From positions 1,387,501 to 1,451,500 of the forward strand of contig NZ_CP020100.1 in assembly GCF_002056295.1 (NCBI RefSeq): a stretch of 64,000 bases of DNA, written 5' to 3'. Shown piece after piece: positions 18,178 to 27,397 of this stretch (positions are counted from its first letter, which is position 1; the number at the start of each line of letters is the position of its first letter). Both the position numbers and the translations under genes were made by a program. Under the pieces are notes generated by a model. That model saw only the letters and a program-made list of their open reading frames with translations, was not told the origin of the DNA and did not search any database. The DNA is from Halopseudomonas phragmitis (lineage in GTDB: Bacteria > Pseudomonadota > Gammaproteobacteria > Pseudomonadales > Pseudomonadaceae).

Positions 18178-18945
18178 GTGACACCCCCTGCTCTGGAAGT
18201 ACGTAACCTGCATAAACGCTACGGCGACCTTGAAGTACTCAAGGGCGTCGATCTGATCGCCCGGGACGGTGACGTGATCTCGATCCTGGGCTCATCCGGC
18301 TCCGGCAAGAGCACCCTGTTGCGTTGCATCAATCTGCTGGAGAACCCCCATGCCGGGCAGATCTTTGTTGCCGGCGAGGAACTCAAGCTCAAGTCTGGCA
18401 AGGATGGCGCACTGGTTGCCGCCGACAACAAGCAGATCAATCGCCTGCGTGCGCGGGTCGGCTTCGTGTTTCAGAGCTTCAACCTGTGGCCGCACATGAG
18501 CATTCTCGACAACATCATCGAGGCGCCGCGCCGGGTGTTGGGGCAGTCCAAGGCCGATGCGATTGCCGCCGCCGAGGTGTTCCTGGAAAAGGTCGGCATT
18601 GCCGACAAGCGTCATGCCTTTCCGGCCCAGTTGTCTGGCGGTCAGCAGCAACGGGCAGCGATCGCCCGGACCCTGGCCATGCAACCACGGGTGATCCTGT
18701 TTGATGAACCGACCTCGGCACTTGACCCGGAAATGGTCAACGAAGTGCTGTCAGTGATTCGGGCGCTGGCCGACGAGGGGCGTACTATGCTGTTGGTGAC
18801 TCATGAAATGGGCTTTGCCCGCCAGGTGTCCAGTCAGGTGGTATTTCTGCACAAGGGGCAGGTCGAGGAAATCGGCACCCCGGAGCAAGTGTTCGAGCAT
18901 CCGAAATCGGAGCGCTGCAAGCAGTTCATGTCCAGCCATAGGTAA
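18178..18945 (+). CDS. Polar/basic amino acid ABC transporter ATPase
   Basis: The 255-residue protein has a Walker A (GSSGSGKST), the Q-loop ([13 protein letters not shown]), signature (LSGGQQQR) and Walker B ([14 protein letters not shown]). The long insert between Walker A and Q-loop ([20 protein letters not shown]) is typical of the HisP/AotP/ArgT-system ATPases. The only in-frame start that keeps the N terminus is the GTG at 18178, with a weak ribosome site. It is first of four co-directional genes (ATPase, binding protein, two permeases), the usual make-up of a PAAT-family importer for histidine, arginine, lysine or ornithine. Confidence 0.92.
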   Translation: MTPPALEVRNLHKRYGDLEVLKGVDLIARDGDVISILGSSGSGKSTLLRCINLLENPHAGQIFVAGEELKLKSGKDGALVAADNKQINRLRARVGFVFQSFNLWPHMSILDNIIEAPRRVLGQSKADAIAAAEVFLEKVGIADKRHAFPAQLSGGQQQRAAIARTLAMQPRVILFDEPTSALDPEMVNEVLSVIRALADEGRTMLLVTHEMGFARQVSSQVVFLHKGQVEEIGTPEQVFEHPKSERCKQFMSSHR

Positions 18946-18957
18946 GGAGCAATACCG

Positions 18958-19710
18958 ATGAAAAGCTATAAGAAGATCCTGATGGCCGCTGCGGCCGCCG
19001 TGTTTATCAGCGCTCCGGCGCTGGCTGCCGAGAAACTGCGGATCGGTACCGAAGGTGCCTACCCTCCCTTCAACCTGATCGACAGCAGTGGCAACGTGGT
19101 TGGCTTCGATATCGATATCGCCATGGCCCTGTGCGAGAAGATGGAAGTTGAGTGCAGCATTGTTACCTCGGACTGGGATGGCATCATTCCGGCACTGAAC
19201 ACCCGCCGCTTCGACTTCCTGGTCGCTTCCATGTCGATTACCGACGAGCGCAAGCAGGCCGTTGATTTCACCGAGCCCTACTACACCAACAAGCTGCAGT
19301 TTGTTGCTCCCAAGTCGTCCGACTTCCAGACCGACGAGGCCAGCCTCAAGGGCAAGACCATTGGTGCCCAGCGGGCGACCATCGCTGGTCAGTGGCTGGA
19401 AGACAACCTGGCCGGAGTGGTCAATATCCGCCTGTACGACACCCAGGAGAACGCTTACCTGGATATGAGCTCCGGACGCATTGATGGTGTGCTGGCCGAC
19501 AACTTCGTGCAGTACGAGTGGTTGCAGAGCGATGCTGGCGCCAACTTCGAGTTCAAGGGTGAGCCGGTCTTTGACAACGACCAGATCGGTATCGCCGTGC
19601 GCAAGGGTGATCCGCTGCGTGAGCGTCTGAACAAAGCGTTGCAGGAAATCCTCGAAGACGGAACCTACGAGCAGATCAACGCCAAGTACTTCCCCTTCAG
19701 CATTTATTGA
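18958..19710 (+). CDS. Periplasmic amino acid-binding protein (family 3)
   Basis: The 250-residue product has a signal peptide (about residues 1-23, cleaved after APALAA) and the family 3 signature GFDIDIAMALCEKMEVEC. EGAYPPFN, SITDERKQAVDFTEPYY and the hinge region are as in HisJ, ArgT and AotJ. It should deliver a basic or polar amino acid to the HisQM-type permeases encoded next. Close relatives in Pseudomonas are reported to respond to histidine or arginine; the exact ligand cannot be told. A hairpin follows the stop codon and may protect its mRNA. Confidence 0.92.
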   Translation: MKSYKKILMAAAAAVFISAPALAAEKLRIGTEGAYPPFNLIDSSGNVVGFDIDIAMALCEKMEVECSIVTSDWDGIIPALNTRRFDFLVASMSITDERKQAVDFTEPYYTNKLQFVAPKSSDFQTDEASLKGKTIGAQRATIAGQWLEDNLAGVVNIRLYDTQENAYLDMSSGRIDGVLADNFVQYEWLQSDAGANFEFKGEPVFDNDQIGIAVRKGDPLRERLNKALQEILEDGTYEQINAKYFPFSIY

Positions 19711-19717
19711 TCCGGCT

Positions 19718-19739
19718 GGCCGGGCCTGATGGCCCGGCC
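19718..19739 (+). promoter_or_regulatory. Intercistronic hairpin after binding-protein gene
   Basis: GGCCGGGCC (19718-19726) and its complement (19731-19739) enclose a TGAT loop between the binding-protein and first permease genes. There is no long T tract. Such hairpins commonly stabilise the upstream mRNA and give more binding protein than permease. Confidence 0.6.
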
Positions 19740-19755
19740 GTTCTGACGAGCGCCC

Positions 19756-20448
19756 ATGTTCGATTTACACGGCTTTGGTCCGGCCCTGCTTGACGGGACC
19801 TGGATGACCATTCGTTTGTCCCTGGCAGCGGTTGCCCTGGGCCTGGTATTAGGCCTGCTCGGGGCCAGCGCCAAGATCTCCGACAAGATGCTGTTGCGTG
19901 GCCTGGGGGGCTTTTACACCTCGGTGGTACGCGGTGTGCCGGAAACCCTCTGGGTTCTGATGGCCTACTTCGGCACGGTGTCATCGCTGAACTGGCTGGG
20001 TAGCCATTTCGGCAATCCGGAATTCAGCTTCAGCCCCTTCGTGGCTGGCACCCTGGCCCTTGGTCTGTGTTTTGGTGCCTACGCTACCGAGGTGTTCCGC
20101 GGAGCGCTGCTGTCGATTCCGCCCGGGCAGAAGGAAGCCGGGCTGGCGCTGGGCATGTCGAATCTGCGTATTTTCTGGCGCATTACTCTGCCGCAACTGT
20201 GGCGGGTGGCGTTGCCGGGGCTGGGCAACCTGTATCTGATCCTGCTCAAGGATACCGCACTGGTTTCGTTGATTACGCTCAATGAACTGATGCGCCAGGC
20301 GCGTATTGCCGGGCAGGCGACCCGTGAGCCCTTTACCTTCTTCTTTGCCGCCGCGCTGATCTATCTGGCGCTGACGGTGATTATCATGATTGCGCTGCAC
20401 TGGTTCGAGCGTCGCGCCAACCGTGGCTTTGTGAGGACTGAGCTATGA
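19756..20448 (+). CDS. Amino acid ABC transporter permease (HisQ type)
   Basis: This 230-residue inner-membrane protein has about five membrane helices and the EAA loop of amino acid permeases (GALLSIPPGQKEAGLALGMSNLRIFWRITLP). The first part, LLDGTWMTIRLSLAAVALG, is the usual HisQ-type start. It forms a heterodimer with the next permease and is energised by the ATPase at 18.2 kb. It overlaps the second permease by ATGA. Confidence 0.93.
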   Translation: MFDLHGFGPALLDGTWMTIRLSLAAVALGLVLGLLGASAKISDKMLLRGLGGFYTSVVRGVPETLWVLMAYFGTVSSLNWLGSHFGNPEFSFSPFVAGTLALGLCFGAYATEVFRGALLSIPPGQKEAGLALGMSNLRIFWRITLPQLWRVALPGLGNLYLILLKDTALVSLITLNELMRQARIAGQATREPFTFFFAAALIYLALTVIIMIALHWFERRANRGFVRTEL

Positions 20449-21146
20449 GCTGGCTGGAGCGTTGGGAACTGGTCGTGCGCTGGTGGCCGCAGCTGTGGAG
20501 CGGCGCCCTGATGACCCTGGAGCTGGTCGGCCTGGCAGTGGTGCTGGGGCTGATTCTGGCCATCCCGCTGGGGCTGGCGCGGGCCTCACGGCACTGGTAT
20601 GTGCGCGTGCTGCCCTACAGCTACATCTTTTTCTTCCGTGGCACGCCGCTGCTGCTGCAACTGTTTCTGGTCTATTACGGCCTGTCGCAGTTCGAGGCGG
20701 TGCGCCAGAGCATATTCTGGCCCTACCTGCGTGAGCCCTACTGGTGTGCGCTGATCACCATGACCCTGCACACCACCGCCTATATCGCGGAAATCCTGCG
20801 TGGCGCGATTCAGGCCGTGCCGCCGGGCGAGGTTGAGGCCGCGCGGGCTCTGGGCATGTCGCGGCGTCAGGCCCTGCAGTACATCATTCTGCCGCGCGCC
20901 ATCCGCATCGGCCTGCCAGCCTACGGCAACGAAGTGATCCTGATGCTCAAGGCCAGCGCGGTGGTCTACATGATCACCCTGATGGACATCATGGGCACCG
21001 TCCAGACCATCAATTCGCGGACCTACCAGTATGAGCTGTTCTATCTGGTCGCTGGTCTGATGTATCTGGTCATCACCCTGGCCTTCACCCAGGTGTTCAA
21101 GCTGATCGAGCGCTGGCTGAAAGTGGACGCCAGCCGCCGGCGCTAA
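20445..21146 (+). CDS. Amino acid ABC transporter permease (HisM type)
   Basis: The 233-residue permease begins MSWLERWELVVRWWPQLWSGALMTLE and carries the HisM-type segment YSYIFFFRGTPLLLQLFLVYYGL and the EAA loop GAIQAVPPGEVEAARALGMSRRQALQYIILP. About five membrane helices are predicted. Its ATG overlaps the upstream permease stop codon, so the pair is translationally coupled. It completes the importer. Confidence 0.93.
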   Translation: MSWLERWELVVRWWPQLWSGALMTLELVGLAVVLGLILAIPLGLARASRHWYVRVLPYSYIFFFRGTPLLLQLFLVYYGLSQFEAVRQSIFWPYLREPYWCALITMTLHTTAYIAEILRGAIQAVPPGEVEAARALGMSRRQALQYIILPRAIRIGLPAYGNEVILMLKASAVVYMITLMDIMGTVQTINSRTYQYELFYLVAGLMYLVITLAFTQVFKLIERWLKVDASRRR

Positions 21147-21152
21147 GATCTC

Positions 21153-22352
21153 ATGGACTTTGCGGCCCGGTTCGCCGCACTGGACGCTTGGCTGTGTGAA
21201 CACCAGGCGCTCTGGCGAGCCAAACCCTTCACCCAACTGACCCTGGCCTGGGAAGCCGACTGGCCGGCATTGGCCGCCTGGTTGCGTGAGCGCAGCCTGG
21301 AGCAGGCCGAGCGCGAACACAACCAGCCCTGGCAGTTGCCGGCACCTGCACCTTTTCCTGCTTTGGCTGCCCAGGCACAGGCTCTGAGTGCGGTCGAAGA
21401 CTGGAGCAGTGCCGTTAAGGCCGAATTGCCGGAACTGCTGTCCCGGCATATCCCCGGGCGCAAATGGCAGCAAATCACGCGGTTTGCCGCCGTTAGCCGG
21501 CAGCGCTGGCAGCGCTCGCCCAGCCACTGGCTTGACTGGTGCGCCGGTAAAGGTCATCTGGGACGCTTGCTGGCCTGGCAAAGCGCTCTGCCGCTGACCT
21601 GTCTGGAGCGAGATCCCCAGCTCAATTTTGACGGTGCAGCCATGAGCCGGCAGCAGGGCATTGCTGCCCGGCATCTGGATGCCGACGTGCTGCAACCGGC
21701 CGCCTGGCAGCAACTGCGCCCCGAGCACAGTCTGTTGGCACTGCACGCCTGCGGTGAGCTGCACATGACGCTGCTGCGCGAAGGCGCGGCGCGGGGTTGT
21801 GCCCAACTGGCGGTCTCTCCCTGCTGCTACAACCGCATCAGCCGCAGCGAATACCAACCCATGTCGCAACGAGCGGCCCGCTCGGCTCTGCGCCTGAGCG
21901 AGGAGGACCTGCGTCTGCCACTACAGGAAACCGTGACCTCGGGCCAGCGAGTGCGACGTCTGCGTGATCAGTCCATGGCCTGGCGCCTGGCCTTCGATCT
22001 TTGGCAGCGTCAGGCCCGTGGGGTAGACAGCTACCTCAGTACGCCCTCGCGCCCGGAGAGCGCCCTGAATCAAGGCTTTGAGGCCTTTTGCCGCGACATG
22101 GCGGCACATCACCAGTTGGAACTACAGCCGCCGGCCTGCTGGGCTGAGCTTGAACAGCAGGGCTGGCAGCGGCTGGCCGTGGTGCGCAACCTCGAATTGG
22201 TGCGGGCACTGTTTCGCCGACCGCTGGAAATCTGGCTGTTGCTCGACCGGGCGCTGTTTCTTCAGGAGCAGGGCTATCAGGTGCAACTGGGCCAGTTCTG
22301 TCCGCCTGAGCTGACGCCGCGCAATCTGCTGATTGTTGCCGAGCGCAACTAA
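21153..22352 (+). CDS. SAM-dependent methyltransferase-like protein
   Basis: The 399-residue protein has a glycine-rich SAM-binding motif (HWLDWCAGKGHLGRLLA, about residues 128-145), a motif II-like acidic residue (LTCLERDPQL), then LLALHACGELH and LAVSPCCYNRIS, the block seen in the methyltransferase 32 (GSTCD-like) family. The N-terminal 110 residues are helical and without known motifs. Targets are unknown; the SPCCYN block has been linked to RNA-modifying relatives. It starts seven bases after the permease stop codon, so it may be read from the same transcript although no functional link is evident. Confidence 0.7.
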   Translation: MDFAARFAALDAWLCEHQALWRAKPFTQLTLAWEADWPALAAWLRERSLEQAEREHNQPWQLPAPAPFPALAAQAQALSAVEDWSSAVKAELPELLSRHIPGRKWQQITRFAAVSRQRWQRSPSHWLDWCAGKGHLGRLLAWQSALPLTCLERDPQLNFDGAAMSRQQGIAARHLDADVLQPAAWQQLRPEHSLLALHACGELHMTLLREGAARGCAQLAVSPCCYNRISRSEYQPMSQRAARSALRLSEEDLRLPLQETVTSGQRVRRLRDQSMAWRLAFDLWQRQARGVDSYLSTPSRPESALNQGFEAFCRDMAAHHQLELQPPACWAELEQQGWQRLAVVRNLELVRALFRRPLEIWLLLDRALFLQEQGYQVQLGQFCPPELTPRNLLIVAERN

Positions 22353-22401
22353 GCGTTTGCCAACATCCTATCACCACACTTCCCACGGCTTGCGCACAGG
22401 G

Positions 22402-22451
22402 TTATCCACAGGAATGGCTGGGTTGTGGTTATCCACGCTTGCTGTGTATAA
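22402..22451. promoter_or_regulatory. Cluster of three DnaA-box-like 9-mers
   Basis: Within 50 bases are TTATCCACA (22402-22410, perfect consensus), TTATCCACG (22429-22437) and TGTGTATAA (22443-22451, reverse of TTATACACA). The 338-base gap between the methyltransferase gene and the tRNA-Thr gene also has an A/T-rich stretch after 22525. No dnaA, rpmH or gidA gene is present, so this is not called as oriC; a DnaA-titrating or regulatory site is possible. Confidence 0.5.
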
Positions 22452-22653
22452 CTGTGTGGGTGACGTCTTGGTAACCTCGTGAAAGCCAGATATTACAAGG
22501 CTTTCAGCGCTCTGGCTGAAAAGTGATCTTTGTTGATTGTGCAGAAAAAACAAGGAGTTGAGGGGGCTTTGTCAAGCGCTTTTAGAGAAATAATTCACAA
22601 CCTTGGTATGGTTGTGCATAGCCTCCTGAAGTCGCAGAAAACCGGTCTGTGGC

Positions 22654-22681
22654 TTTACACCGACCGCAGTCCCTATATAAT
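22654..22681 (+). promoter_or_regulatory. Sigma-70 promoter of tRNA-Thr (TGT)
   Basis: TTTACA (22654-22659) and a perfect TATAAT (22676-22681) are separated by 16 bases and end nine bases before the tRNA. Confidence 0.7.
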
Positions 22682-22690
22682 GCATCCCGC

Positions 22691-22766
<76 letters not shown>

Positions 22767-22770
22767 AGCA

Positions 22771-22802
22771 AAAAGGTCTGCAGTGATGCAGGCCTTTTTT
22801 TG
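22771..22802 (+). terminator. Intrinsic terminator after tRNA-Thr
   Basis: GGTCTGCA pairs with TGCAGGCC (one G-T pair) over a GTGA loop and is followed by seven Ts. Confidence 0.85.
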
Positions 22803-22944
22803 TGGTCGCGAGTTCATCACGCCAACGATGGCAGGCAGGGCGGAGCAGGTGGCCAAGGTGCTGAGCGCTCAGCTGGATACCGTGCGGTCGCAGCAGAGCA
22901 TGTGAGCAGGTTATGTGTGTCGCATCGACATAGATTCTTGCTAA
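22803..22944. other. Non-coding gap before the Fic remnant
   Basis: Between the terminator and the Fic fragment no convincing gene, promoter or repeat is seen. It may be decayed 5' sequence of the Fic gene, but no Fic-like residues could be read in any frame. Confidence 0.4.
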
Positions 22945-23127
22945 ATGGCTATCAGCCATTGCCAGTTCGAAGCTATTCATCCTTTCCACTACGGTAATGA
23001 CCGAACCGGTCGTATCGTCAATGTCCTGTACCTGATTGAGCAACAGCTACTTACCCTGCCCATTCTTTATTTAAGCCGGACCATCATCGACGGCATCCAT
23101 GCCGCTTACGGAAAATTCTACTTTTGA
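22945..23127 (+). pseudogene. Fic domain protein remnant
   Basis: The short frame from 22945 encodes [19 protein letters not shown] followed by [16 protein letters not shown] and [13 protein letters not shown]. This is the Fic active-site motif HPFxxGNxRTGR with the following conserved helix. Intact Fic proteins, which usually AMPylate target proteins, need about 200 more residues upstream and a C-terminal wing. Here a TAA stop lies directly before the ATG, no upstream Fic sequence is visible, and the frame ends shortly after YLSRTII. It is best read as a truncated, non-functional fragment left between tRNA-Thr and the hut locus. Confidence 0.8.
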
Positions 23128-23263
23128 GCGCCGTGGGTTTTCGGGGGTACCCGATGGCCAGTCCCAGGGTTTCGCCGTCGTTGTTCTTCCAAGGCATGGG
23201 GCGGGCGCTGGCGAGGTCGAGCAGGGTTTGGAGCATGGGGTCTTCTGGACGGCTTGCCTTCAT
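23084..23263 (-). CDS. Unidentified short minus-strand ORF beside a palindrome
   Basis: An ATG at 23263 opens a 59-codon frame starting [17 protein letters not shown] and including [14 protein letters not shown] do not recognise it. It begins directly next to the ATGTATATACAT palindrome and overlaps the Fic remnant on the other strand, so it may be the 5' stub of a gene broken by the event that also truncated the Fic gene. It could also be chance. Confidence 0.2.
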   Translation of the reverse strand: MKASRPEDPMLQTLLDLASARPMPWKNNDGETLGLAIGYPRKPTALKSRIFRKRHGCRR

Positions 23264-23264
23264 A

Positions 23265-23276
23265 ATGTATATACAT
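23265..23276. promoter_or_regulatory. Palindrome ATGTATATACAT, HutC-box-like
   Basis: This perfect 12-bp dyad shares the core TGTATATACA with the site in front of hutI and with the reported HutC recognition sequence in Pseudomonas. It is about 200 bp upstream of hutI and one base before the start codon of the minus-strand ORF, so it may be a second HutC operator. Confidence 0.6.
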
Positions 23277-23423
23277 ATGGTTTTGGCGACCAGCGGTCGT
23301 TGCCCGGCGCGTGGCCGGTGCCGCCGTGGTCTGTGGCTTTGGCAGCTCTATATAGGCTGTTTCAGCCAGAATTAATCGATTTTGAAAGGCGTTTTGACCC
23401 TTGGTCATGTTTCTTTGCATGGC

Positions 23424-23460
23424 TTGACGATCGTCATGATGATCTCTATTGTATATACAA
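23424..23460 (+). promoter_or_regulatory. hut promoter with overlapping HutC operator
   Basis: TTGACG (23424-23429), a 17-base spacer and TATTGT (23447-23452) form a reasonable sigma-70 promoter. The perfect palindrome TTGTATATACAA (23449-23460) overlaps the -10 and start region, 19 bases before hutI. HutC of the GntR family is known to bind TGTATATACA-type sites and be released by urocanate, so bound HutC here would block transcription of the locus. Confidence 0.72.
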
Positions 23461-23479
23461 AACAAGTGTGGAAAATCCC

Positions 23480-24697
23480 ATGTCGGCATTCCCAACCCCG
23501 AAACAACTGTGGCGTGACGTGCAGGTCTTCGATGGCCTGGCCCAACTGGACGAGCCCATGACCCTGCTGGTCGAGGGCGAGCGTGTCGCCGGCCTGTGGC
23601 CGGCGCGCGAGTTCGACGAGGCGCAGGCACAGGGCGCGACCGAAGTCGGCCGCGGCGGAGTGCTGACCCCCGGCCTGGTCGATTGCCACACCCACCTGGT
23701 CTATGCCGGTAACCGCGCCGGTGAGTTCGAGCAGCGCCTGGAAGGGGTGAGCTACGAAGAGATCGCCCGCGCCGGTGGCGGCATCCTCAGCACCGTACGC
23801 GCTACCCGCGCGGCCAGCGAGGACCAGCTGATCGCCGCCAGTCTGCCGCGTCTCGATGCGTTGCTGGCCGATGGAGTGACCACCCTGGAGATCAAGTCCG
23901 GCTACGGCCTGACGCTAGACGACGAACTGAAGATGCTGCGTGTGGCGCGTCGGCTAGGCGAGCTGCGCCCGGTGCGCATCACCACCACCTTGCTCGGTGC
24001 CCATGCCGTGGCCCCGGAATACGTCGGCCGCGCCGACGACTATGTGGCGCTGGTCTGCGAGCAGATGATCCCGGCGGCCGCCGCCGAAGGCCTGGCCGAT
24101 GCGGTGGATGTGTTCTGCGAGGGTATCGGTTTCTCCCCGGCCCAGTGCGAGCGCATCTTCCAGGCCGCCCAGGCCCATGGCCTGGCGCTTAAGGCGCATG
24201 CCGAGCAGCTCTCCAACCTCGGCGGCAGTACCCTGGCCGCGCGTTACGATGCGCTGTCGGCCGACCATATCGAATACCTCGACGAGGCCGGCGTACGCGC
24301 CCTGGCCGCGGCCGGCACCGTCGCAGTACTGCTGCCCGGCGCCTTCCACGTGTTGCGCGAGACCCAGCTACCGCCCATCGAGTTGCTGCGTCAATACGGC
24401 GTGCCGATGGCGGTGGCCAGCGACGCCAACCCCGGCACCTCACCGATCTGCATGCCGACGCTTATGGCCAACCTGGCCTGCAGCCTGTTTCGCTTGACCC
24501 CGCGCGAGGCGCTGAGCGGCATGACCGCCCAGGCCGCCCGCGCCCTCGGCCGCCCCGACCTGGGGCGGATTGAGGTTGGGTCGCCCGCCGACCTGTGTCT
24601 GTGGGACGTGCAGTCCCCGGCCGAACTGGCCTACGCCGTTCAGGCCGGCCGCCTGCGCCAGCGCATCTTCAACGGAGAGATCGTGTATGCACGCTGA
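23480..24697 (+). CDS. hutI: Imidazolonepropionase HutI
   Basis: The enzyme hydrolyses 4-imidazolone-5-propionate to N-formimino-L-glutamate, third step of histidine breakdown. The 405-residue product has the amidohydrolase metal motif [10 protein letters not shown] (His70, His72), [23 protein letters not shown], and SDANPGTSP near the C terminus. The frame is open about 380 bases upstream, but the ATG at 23480 gives the family length and a normal N terminus and leaves the promoter and HutC site outside the gene. It is first of the locus and overlaps hutG by 11 bases. Codons end in C or G more than in the flanking genes. Confidence 0.96.
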   Translation: MSAFPTPKQLWRDVQVFDGLAQLDEPMTLLVEGERVAGLWPAREFDEAQAQGATEVGRGGVLTPGLVDCHTHLVYAGNRAGEFEQRLEGVSYEEIARAGGGILSTVRATRAASEDQLIAASLPRLDALLADGVTTLEIKSGYGLTLDDELKMLRVARRLGELRPVRITTTLLGAHAVAPEYVGRADDYVALVCEQMIPAAAAEGLADAVDVFCEGIGFSPAQCERIFQAAQAHGLALKAHAEQLSNLGGSTLAARYDALSADHIEYLDEAGVRALAAAGTVAVLLPGAFHVLRETQLPPIELLRQYGVPMAVASDANPGTSPICMPTLMANLACSLFRLTPREALSGMTAQAARALGRPDLGRIEVGSPADLCLWDVQSPAELAYAVQAGRLRQRIFNGEIVYAR

Positions 24698-25622
24698 CCG
24701 TCATTCCATGGAGGCCTGGGGCGGGCGTACCGACCCCGAGCCGGACAGCTCGCGCTGGCACCAGCGCATTCGCGCCCTCAACGGCGACAGCCAGCCTGGC
24801 CTGGCCCTGCTCGGCTTCGCCTGCGATGAGGGGGTACGTCGCAATCATGGCCGGGTCGGAGCCGCAGCCGCGCCGCTGGCGATGCGCAAGGCGCTGGCCA
24901 ACCTGGCCTGGCACCGCCAGGCGCCGGCCTATGACGCTGGCGACGTGGTCTGCGAGGACGGCGATCTGGAAGCTGCCCAGAGCCGCCTGGGGCGCAACGT
25001 CTGTGCGCTGCTGGATGCCGGCCATCTTCCCGTGGTGCTTGGCGGCGGTCACGAAGTGGCCTTCGGCAGTTGGTCCGGTCTGGCCGAACATCTCTCCGGC
25101 AACCATGCCCCGAAGATTGGCATCGTCAACTTCGACGCCCATTTCGACCTGCGCGACCCGGCCCATGTACATTCCTCCGGCACGCCCTTCGCCCAGATCG
25201 CCGAGCAGTGCGCCGCCCGCGGCTGGCCGTTTCGCTATGCCTGCCTCGGTGTCAGCCGCGCCAGCAATACCCGCGCGCTGTTCCAGCGTGCCGCCGACCT
25301 CGGCGTGCTGGTGCGCGAGGACCGCGAGATCCGCGAGTCAAGCCTCGACGCCATCGGCGCCGAGCTGGACGCCTTTGCCGCCGGCTGCGACGTGCTCTAC
25401 CTGACCATCGACATCGACGTGCTGCCGGCCTGCGAGGCCCCCGGGGTCAGCGCCCCGGCTGCGCGCGGGGTGCGCCTGGAGCTGCTCGAGCCCTTGATCG
25501 AACGGCTCAAGGGTAGCGGCAAGCTGCGCCTGGCCGATCTCGCTGAGCTCAACCCCGAATACGACATCGACAACCGCACCGCCCGCGTGGCGGCGCGCCT
25601 GATCCATCTGCTGAGCCTCTGA
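24687..25622 (+). CDS. hutG: Formimidoylglutamase HutG (arginase fold)
   Basis: The 311-residue product belongs to the ureohydrolase (arginase/agmatinase) family: the Mn ligands are in [18 protein letters not shown] and DIDVLP. It should hydrolyse N-formimino-L-glutamate to glutamate and formamide. This differs from the five-step route of P. aeruginosa and P. putida, which uses HutF and an N-formylglutamate deformylase that is also called HutG. No hutF-like gene is present in the window. The ATG at 24687 overlaps the end of hutI, so the two are coupled. Confidence 0.93.
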   Translation: MHADRHSMEAWGGRTDPEPDSSRWHQRIRALNGDSQPGLALLGFACDEGVRRNHGRVGAAAAPLAMRKALANLAWHRQAPAYDAGDVVCEDGDLEAAQSRLGRNVCALLDAGHLPVVLGGGHEVAFGSWSGLAEHLSGNHAPKIGIVNFDAHFDLRDPAHVHSSGTPFAQIAEQCAARGWPFRYACLGVSRASNTRALFQRAADLGVLVREDREIRESSLDAIGAELDAFAAGCDVLYLTIDIDVLPACEAPGVSAPAARGVRLELLEPLIERLKGSGKLRLADLAELNPEYDIDNRTARVAARLIHLLSL

Positions 25623-25636
25623 GCCAGGAGCCTGAC

Positions 25637-27307
25637 GTGACCACCAAGACCAATAAATACCGCGACATTGAGATCCGCGCTCCGCGCGGCACCCAACTCA
25701 GCGCCAAGAGCTGGCTGACCGAGGCGGCGCTGCGCATGCTGATGAACAACCTCGATCCGGACGTGGCCGAGAATCCCAAGGAGCTGGTGGTGTACGGCGG
25801 TATCGGCCGCGCCGCGCGCGACTGGCAGTGCTTCGACAAGATCGTCGAGGTGCTCAAGCGCCTGGAAGACAACCAGACCCTGCTGATCCAGTCCGGCAAG
25901 CCGGTGGGCGTGTTCGAGACCCACCCGGACGCCCCGCGCGTGCTGCTGGCCAACTCCAACCTGGTGCCGCACTGGGCCAACTGGGAGCACTTCAACGAGC
26001 TGGACCGCAAGGGCCTGGCCATGTACGGCCAGATGACCGCCGGCAGCTGGATCTATATCGGCAGCCAGGGCATCGTCCAGGGCACCTACGAGACCTTCGT
26101 CGAGGCCGGCCGCCAGCACTACGGCGGCAACCTCAAGGGCCGCTGGGTGTTGACTGCTGGATTGGGCGGTATGGGCGGCGCCCAGCCGCTGGCCGCCACC
26201 CTGGCCGGCGCCTGCTCGCTGAACATCGAGTGCCAGCAGAGCAGCATCGACTTCCGCCTGCGCACCCGCTACGTCGACGAGCAGGCCAGCGATCTCGACG
26301 ACGCCCTGGCGCGCATCGACAAGTACTGTGCCGAGGGCAAGGCGGTGTCCATCGCCCTCTGCGCCAACGCCGCCGACGTGCTGCCGGAGCTGGTGCGCCG
26401 CGGCGTGCGTCCGGACATGGTCACCGACCAGACCAGTGCCCACGATCCGCTGCACGGCTACCTGCCGTCCGGCTGGAGCTGGGAGGAGTACGTGGCCCGC
26501 GGCAAGCGCGAGCCCGAGGCGGTGGTCAAGGCCGCCAAGCAGTCGATGGCGGTGCACGTGCGCGCCATGCTCGACTTTCAGAAGATGGGCGTGCCGACCT
26601 TCGACTACGGCAACAACATCCGCCAGATGGCGAAAGAGGAGGGCGTGGCCAACGCCTTCGACTTCCCCGGCTTCGTCCCGGCCTATATCCGTCCGCTGTT
26701 CTGCCAGGGCATCGGCCCGTTCCGCTGGGCCGCGCTGTCCGGCGACCCCGAGGACATCTACAAGACCGACGCCAAGGTCAAGGAACTGATCCCGGACGAC
26801 GAGCACCTGCACCGCTGGCTGGACATGGCTCGCGAGCGCATCGCCTTCCAGGGCCTGCCGGCGCGCATCTGCTGGGTCGGCCTGAAGGACCGCGCGCGCC
26901 TGGCCCAGGCGTTCAACGACATGGTCGCCAGCGGCGAGCTGAAGGCGCCGGTGGTGATCGGCCGCGACCACCTGGACTCCGGTTCGGTGGCCAGCCCCAA
27001 CCGCGAGACTGAGGCTATGCTGGACGGCTCCGACGCCGTGTCCGACTGGCCGCTGCTCAACGCCCTGCTCAATACCGCCGGCGGCGCCACCTGGGTCTCG
27101 CTGCATCATGGCGGTGGCGTAGGCATGGGCTACTCGCAGCATTCCGGGGTGGTCATCGTCGCCGACGGTTCTCCCGAGGCCCGCGCCCGCCTGGGGCGGG
27201 TGCTGCGCAACGATCCGGGCACCGGGGTTATGCGTCACGCTGATGCCGGTTATGACATCGCCATCGATTGCGCCAGGGAACAGGGCCTGGATCTGCCGAT
27301 GCTCTAA
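25637..27307 (+). CDS. hutU: Urocanate hydratase HutU
   Basis: This 556-residue NAD-dependent enzyme turns urocanate into imidazolonepropionate. The sequence shows the family start ([20 protein letters not shown]), [11 protein letters not shown] in the NAD-binding domain, [23 protein letters not shown] and [14 protein letters not shown]. It is full length. It starts at a GTG with a CCAGGAG ribosome site, 14 bases after hutG. A long antisense open frame spans it, but that is a by-product of its high GC and strong C/G third-position bias. Confidence 0.98.
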   Translation: MTTKTNKYRDIEIRAPRGTQLSAKSWLTEAALRMLMNNLDPDVAENPKELVVYGGIGRAARDWQCFDKIVEVLKRLEDNQTLLIQSGKPVGVFETHPDAPRVLLANSNLVPHWANWEHFNELDRKGLAMYGQMTAGSWIYIGSQGIVQGTYETFVEAGRQHYGGNLKGRWVLTAGLGGMGGAQPLAATLAGACSLNIECQQSSIDFRLRTRYVDEQASDLDDALARIDKYCAEGKAVSIALCANAADVLPELVRRGVRPDMVTDQTSAHDPLHGYLPSGWSWEEYVARGKREPEAVVKAAKQSMAVHVRAMLDFQKMGVPTFDYGNNIRQMAKEEGVANAFDFPGFVPAYIRPLFCQGIGPFRWAALSGDPEDIYKTDAKVKELIPDDEHLHRWLDMARERIAFQGLPARICWVGLKDRARLAQAFNDMVASGELKAPVVIGRDHLDSGSVASPNRETEAMLDGSDAVSDWPLLNALLNTAGGATWVSLHHGGGVGMGYSQHSGVVIVADGSPEARARLGRVLRNDPGTGVMRHADAGYDIAIDCAREQGLDLPML

Positions 27308-27397
27308 GCATCGGACACAACAGCTGGAGCCGCGGGCGACGGAGGCCTGCGGCGCTGGCAGACTTCTTAACGCTGTTCCCAGCAAAGGCAGGCAACA

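Noticed and set aside
20586..21869. 427-codon minus-strand open frame over the HisM-type permease and methyltransferase
   Set aside because: Both forward genes are well supported; the antisense product is Gly/Gln/Arg-rich without recognisable domains.
22402..22620. Chromosomal origin of replication
   Set aside because: DnaA-box-like sites are present, but there is no dnaA, dnaN, rpmH or gidA neighbour, and only three boxes; kept as a regulatory or titration cluster.
23099..23479. N-terminal extension of HutI
   Set aside because: The frame is open, but the extension contains the promoter and HutC site and is not found in known HutI proteins.
23118..23630. 170-codon minus-strand frame before hutI
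   Set aside because: Arg/Pro-rich with no motif; crosses the hut promoter and hutI start.
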